Shown piece after piece: positions 5,832-5,844 of a stretch of 5,844 bases of DNA. Numbering within the stretch: position 1 is the stretch's first letter; each line of letters opens with the position of its first letter. The position numbers and the translations under genes are program-made. The stretch is from assembly GCA_031283505.1 (NCBI GenBank), contig JAITBO010000265.1, positions 1 to 5,844 on the forward strand. The letters are read 5' to 3'. Under the pieces are notes generated by a model. The model ran no database searches and had not been told where the DNA came from. It was given only the letters and a program-made list of their open reading frames with translations. Source of the DNA: Treponema sp. (GTDB lineage Bacteria > Spirochaetota > Spirochaetia > Treponematales > Breznakiellaceae).

Positions 5832-5844
5832 AAAAGAACCCGCC

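Noticed and set aside
5071..5844. CRISPR array or other regularly spaced repeats
   Set aside because: The hairpins here differ from each other and are irregularly spaced; there is no repeat-spacer periodicity.

Overview
The window reads as chromosomal DNA of roughly 50% G+C, most likely from a spirochaete of the Treponema group. The clues are the solute-binding protein's signal peptide, which ends VFA-GGGSQ, a cleavage region I associate with treponemes, and a small right-hand ORF that resembles a hypothetical-protein domain I associate with treponemes. Genus assignment is inference; no rRNA or housekeeping gene is present.

Positions 1-4679 hold a compact four-gene operon on the minus strand, read right to left. 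First comes a secreted family-1 sugar-binding protein (4679-3393). Two CUT1 ABC permeases follow, MalF-type (3269-2316) and MalG-type (2319-1492), and then a cytoplasmic glycoside hydrolase (1487 to beyond position 1, so cut by the window edge). Both permeases start with non-ATG codons (GTG and TTG), each behind a strong Shine-Dalgarno. The permease genes overlap by 4 bases, and the hydrolase starts 4 bases after the second permease stop. The hydrolase resembles GH42 beta-galactosidases, including a Cys cluster like their zinc site, but has Asp-Glu where clan GH-A enzymes usually have Asn-Glu. The simplest reading is an uptake-and-cleavage cassette: the binding protein captures an oligosaccharide or glycoside, the permeases import it with an ATPase encoded elsewhere, and the hydrolase cleaves it in the cytoplasm. 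The sugar cannot be named from sequence.

The control region lies upstream of the binding protein. A good sigma70-type promoter (TTGACG, 17 bp, TACCAT; 4890-4862) is followed by a perfect 14-bp palindrome (4831-4844) just past the predicted transcription start, an operator-like position. A leader of about 175 nt separates them from the first gene. A strong hairpin (3350-3377) between the binding protein and the first permease probably sets the usual excess of binding protein over permease.

The right end (5071-5844) is a hairpin-rich, decayed accessory stretch. It has a 27-bp-arm inverted repeat (5071-5161), a short plus-strand ORF that looks like a truncated conserved treponemal hypothetical protein (5181-5531), a further long imperfect hairpin (5524-5575), about 200 bases with no convincing gene, and a strong bidirectional terminator (5783-5831). 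The first and last hairpins share a GGCTGTyC-like core, suggesting one dispersed repeat family or the ends of an eroded mobile element.
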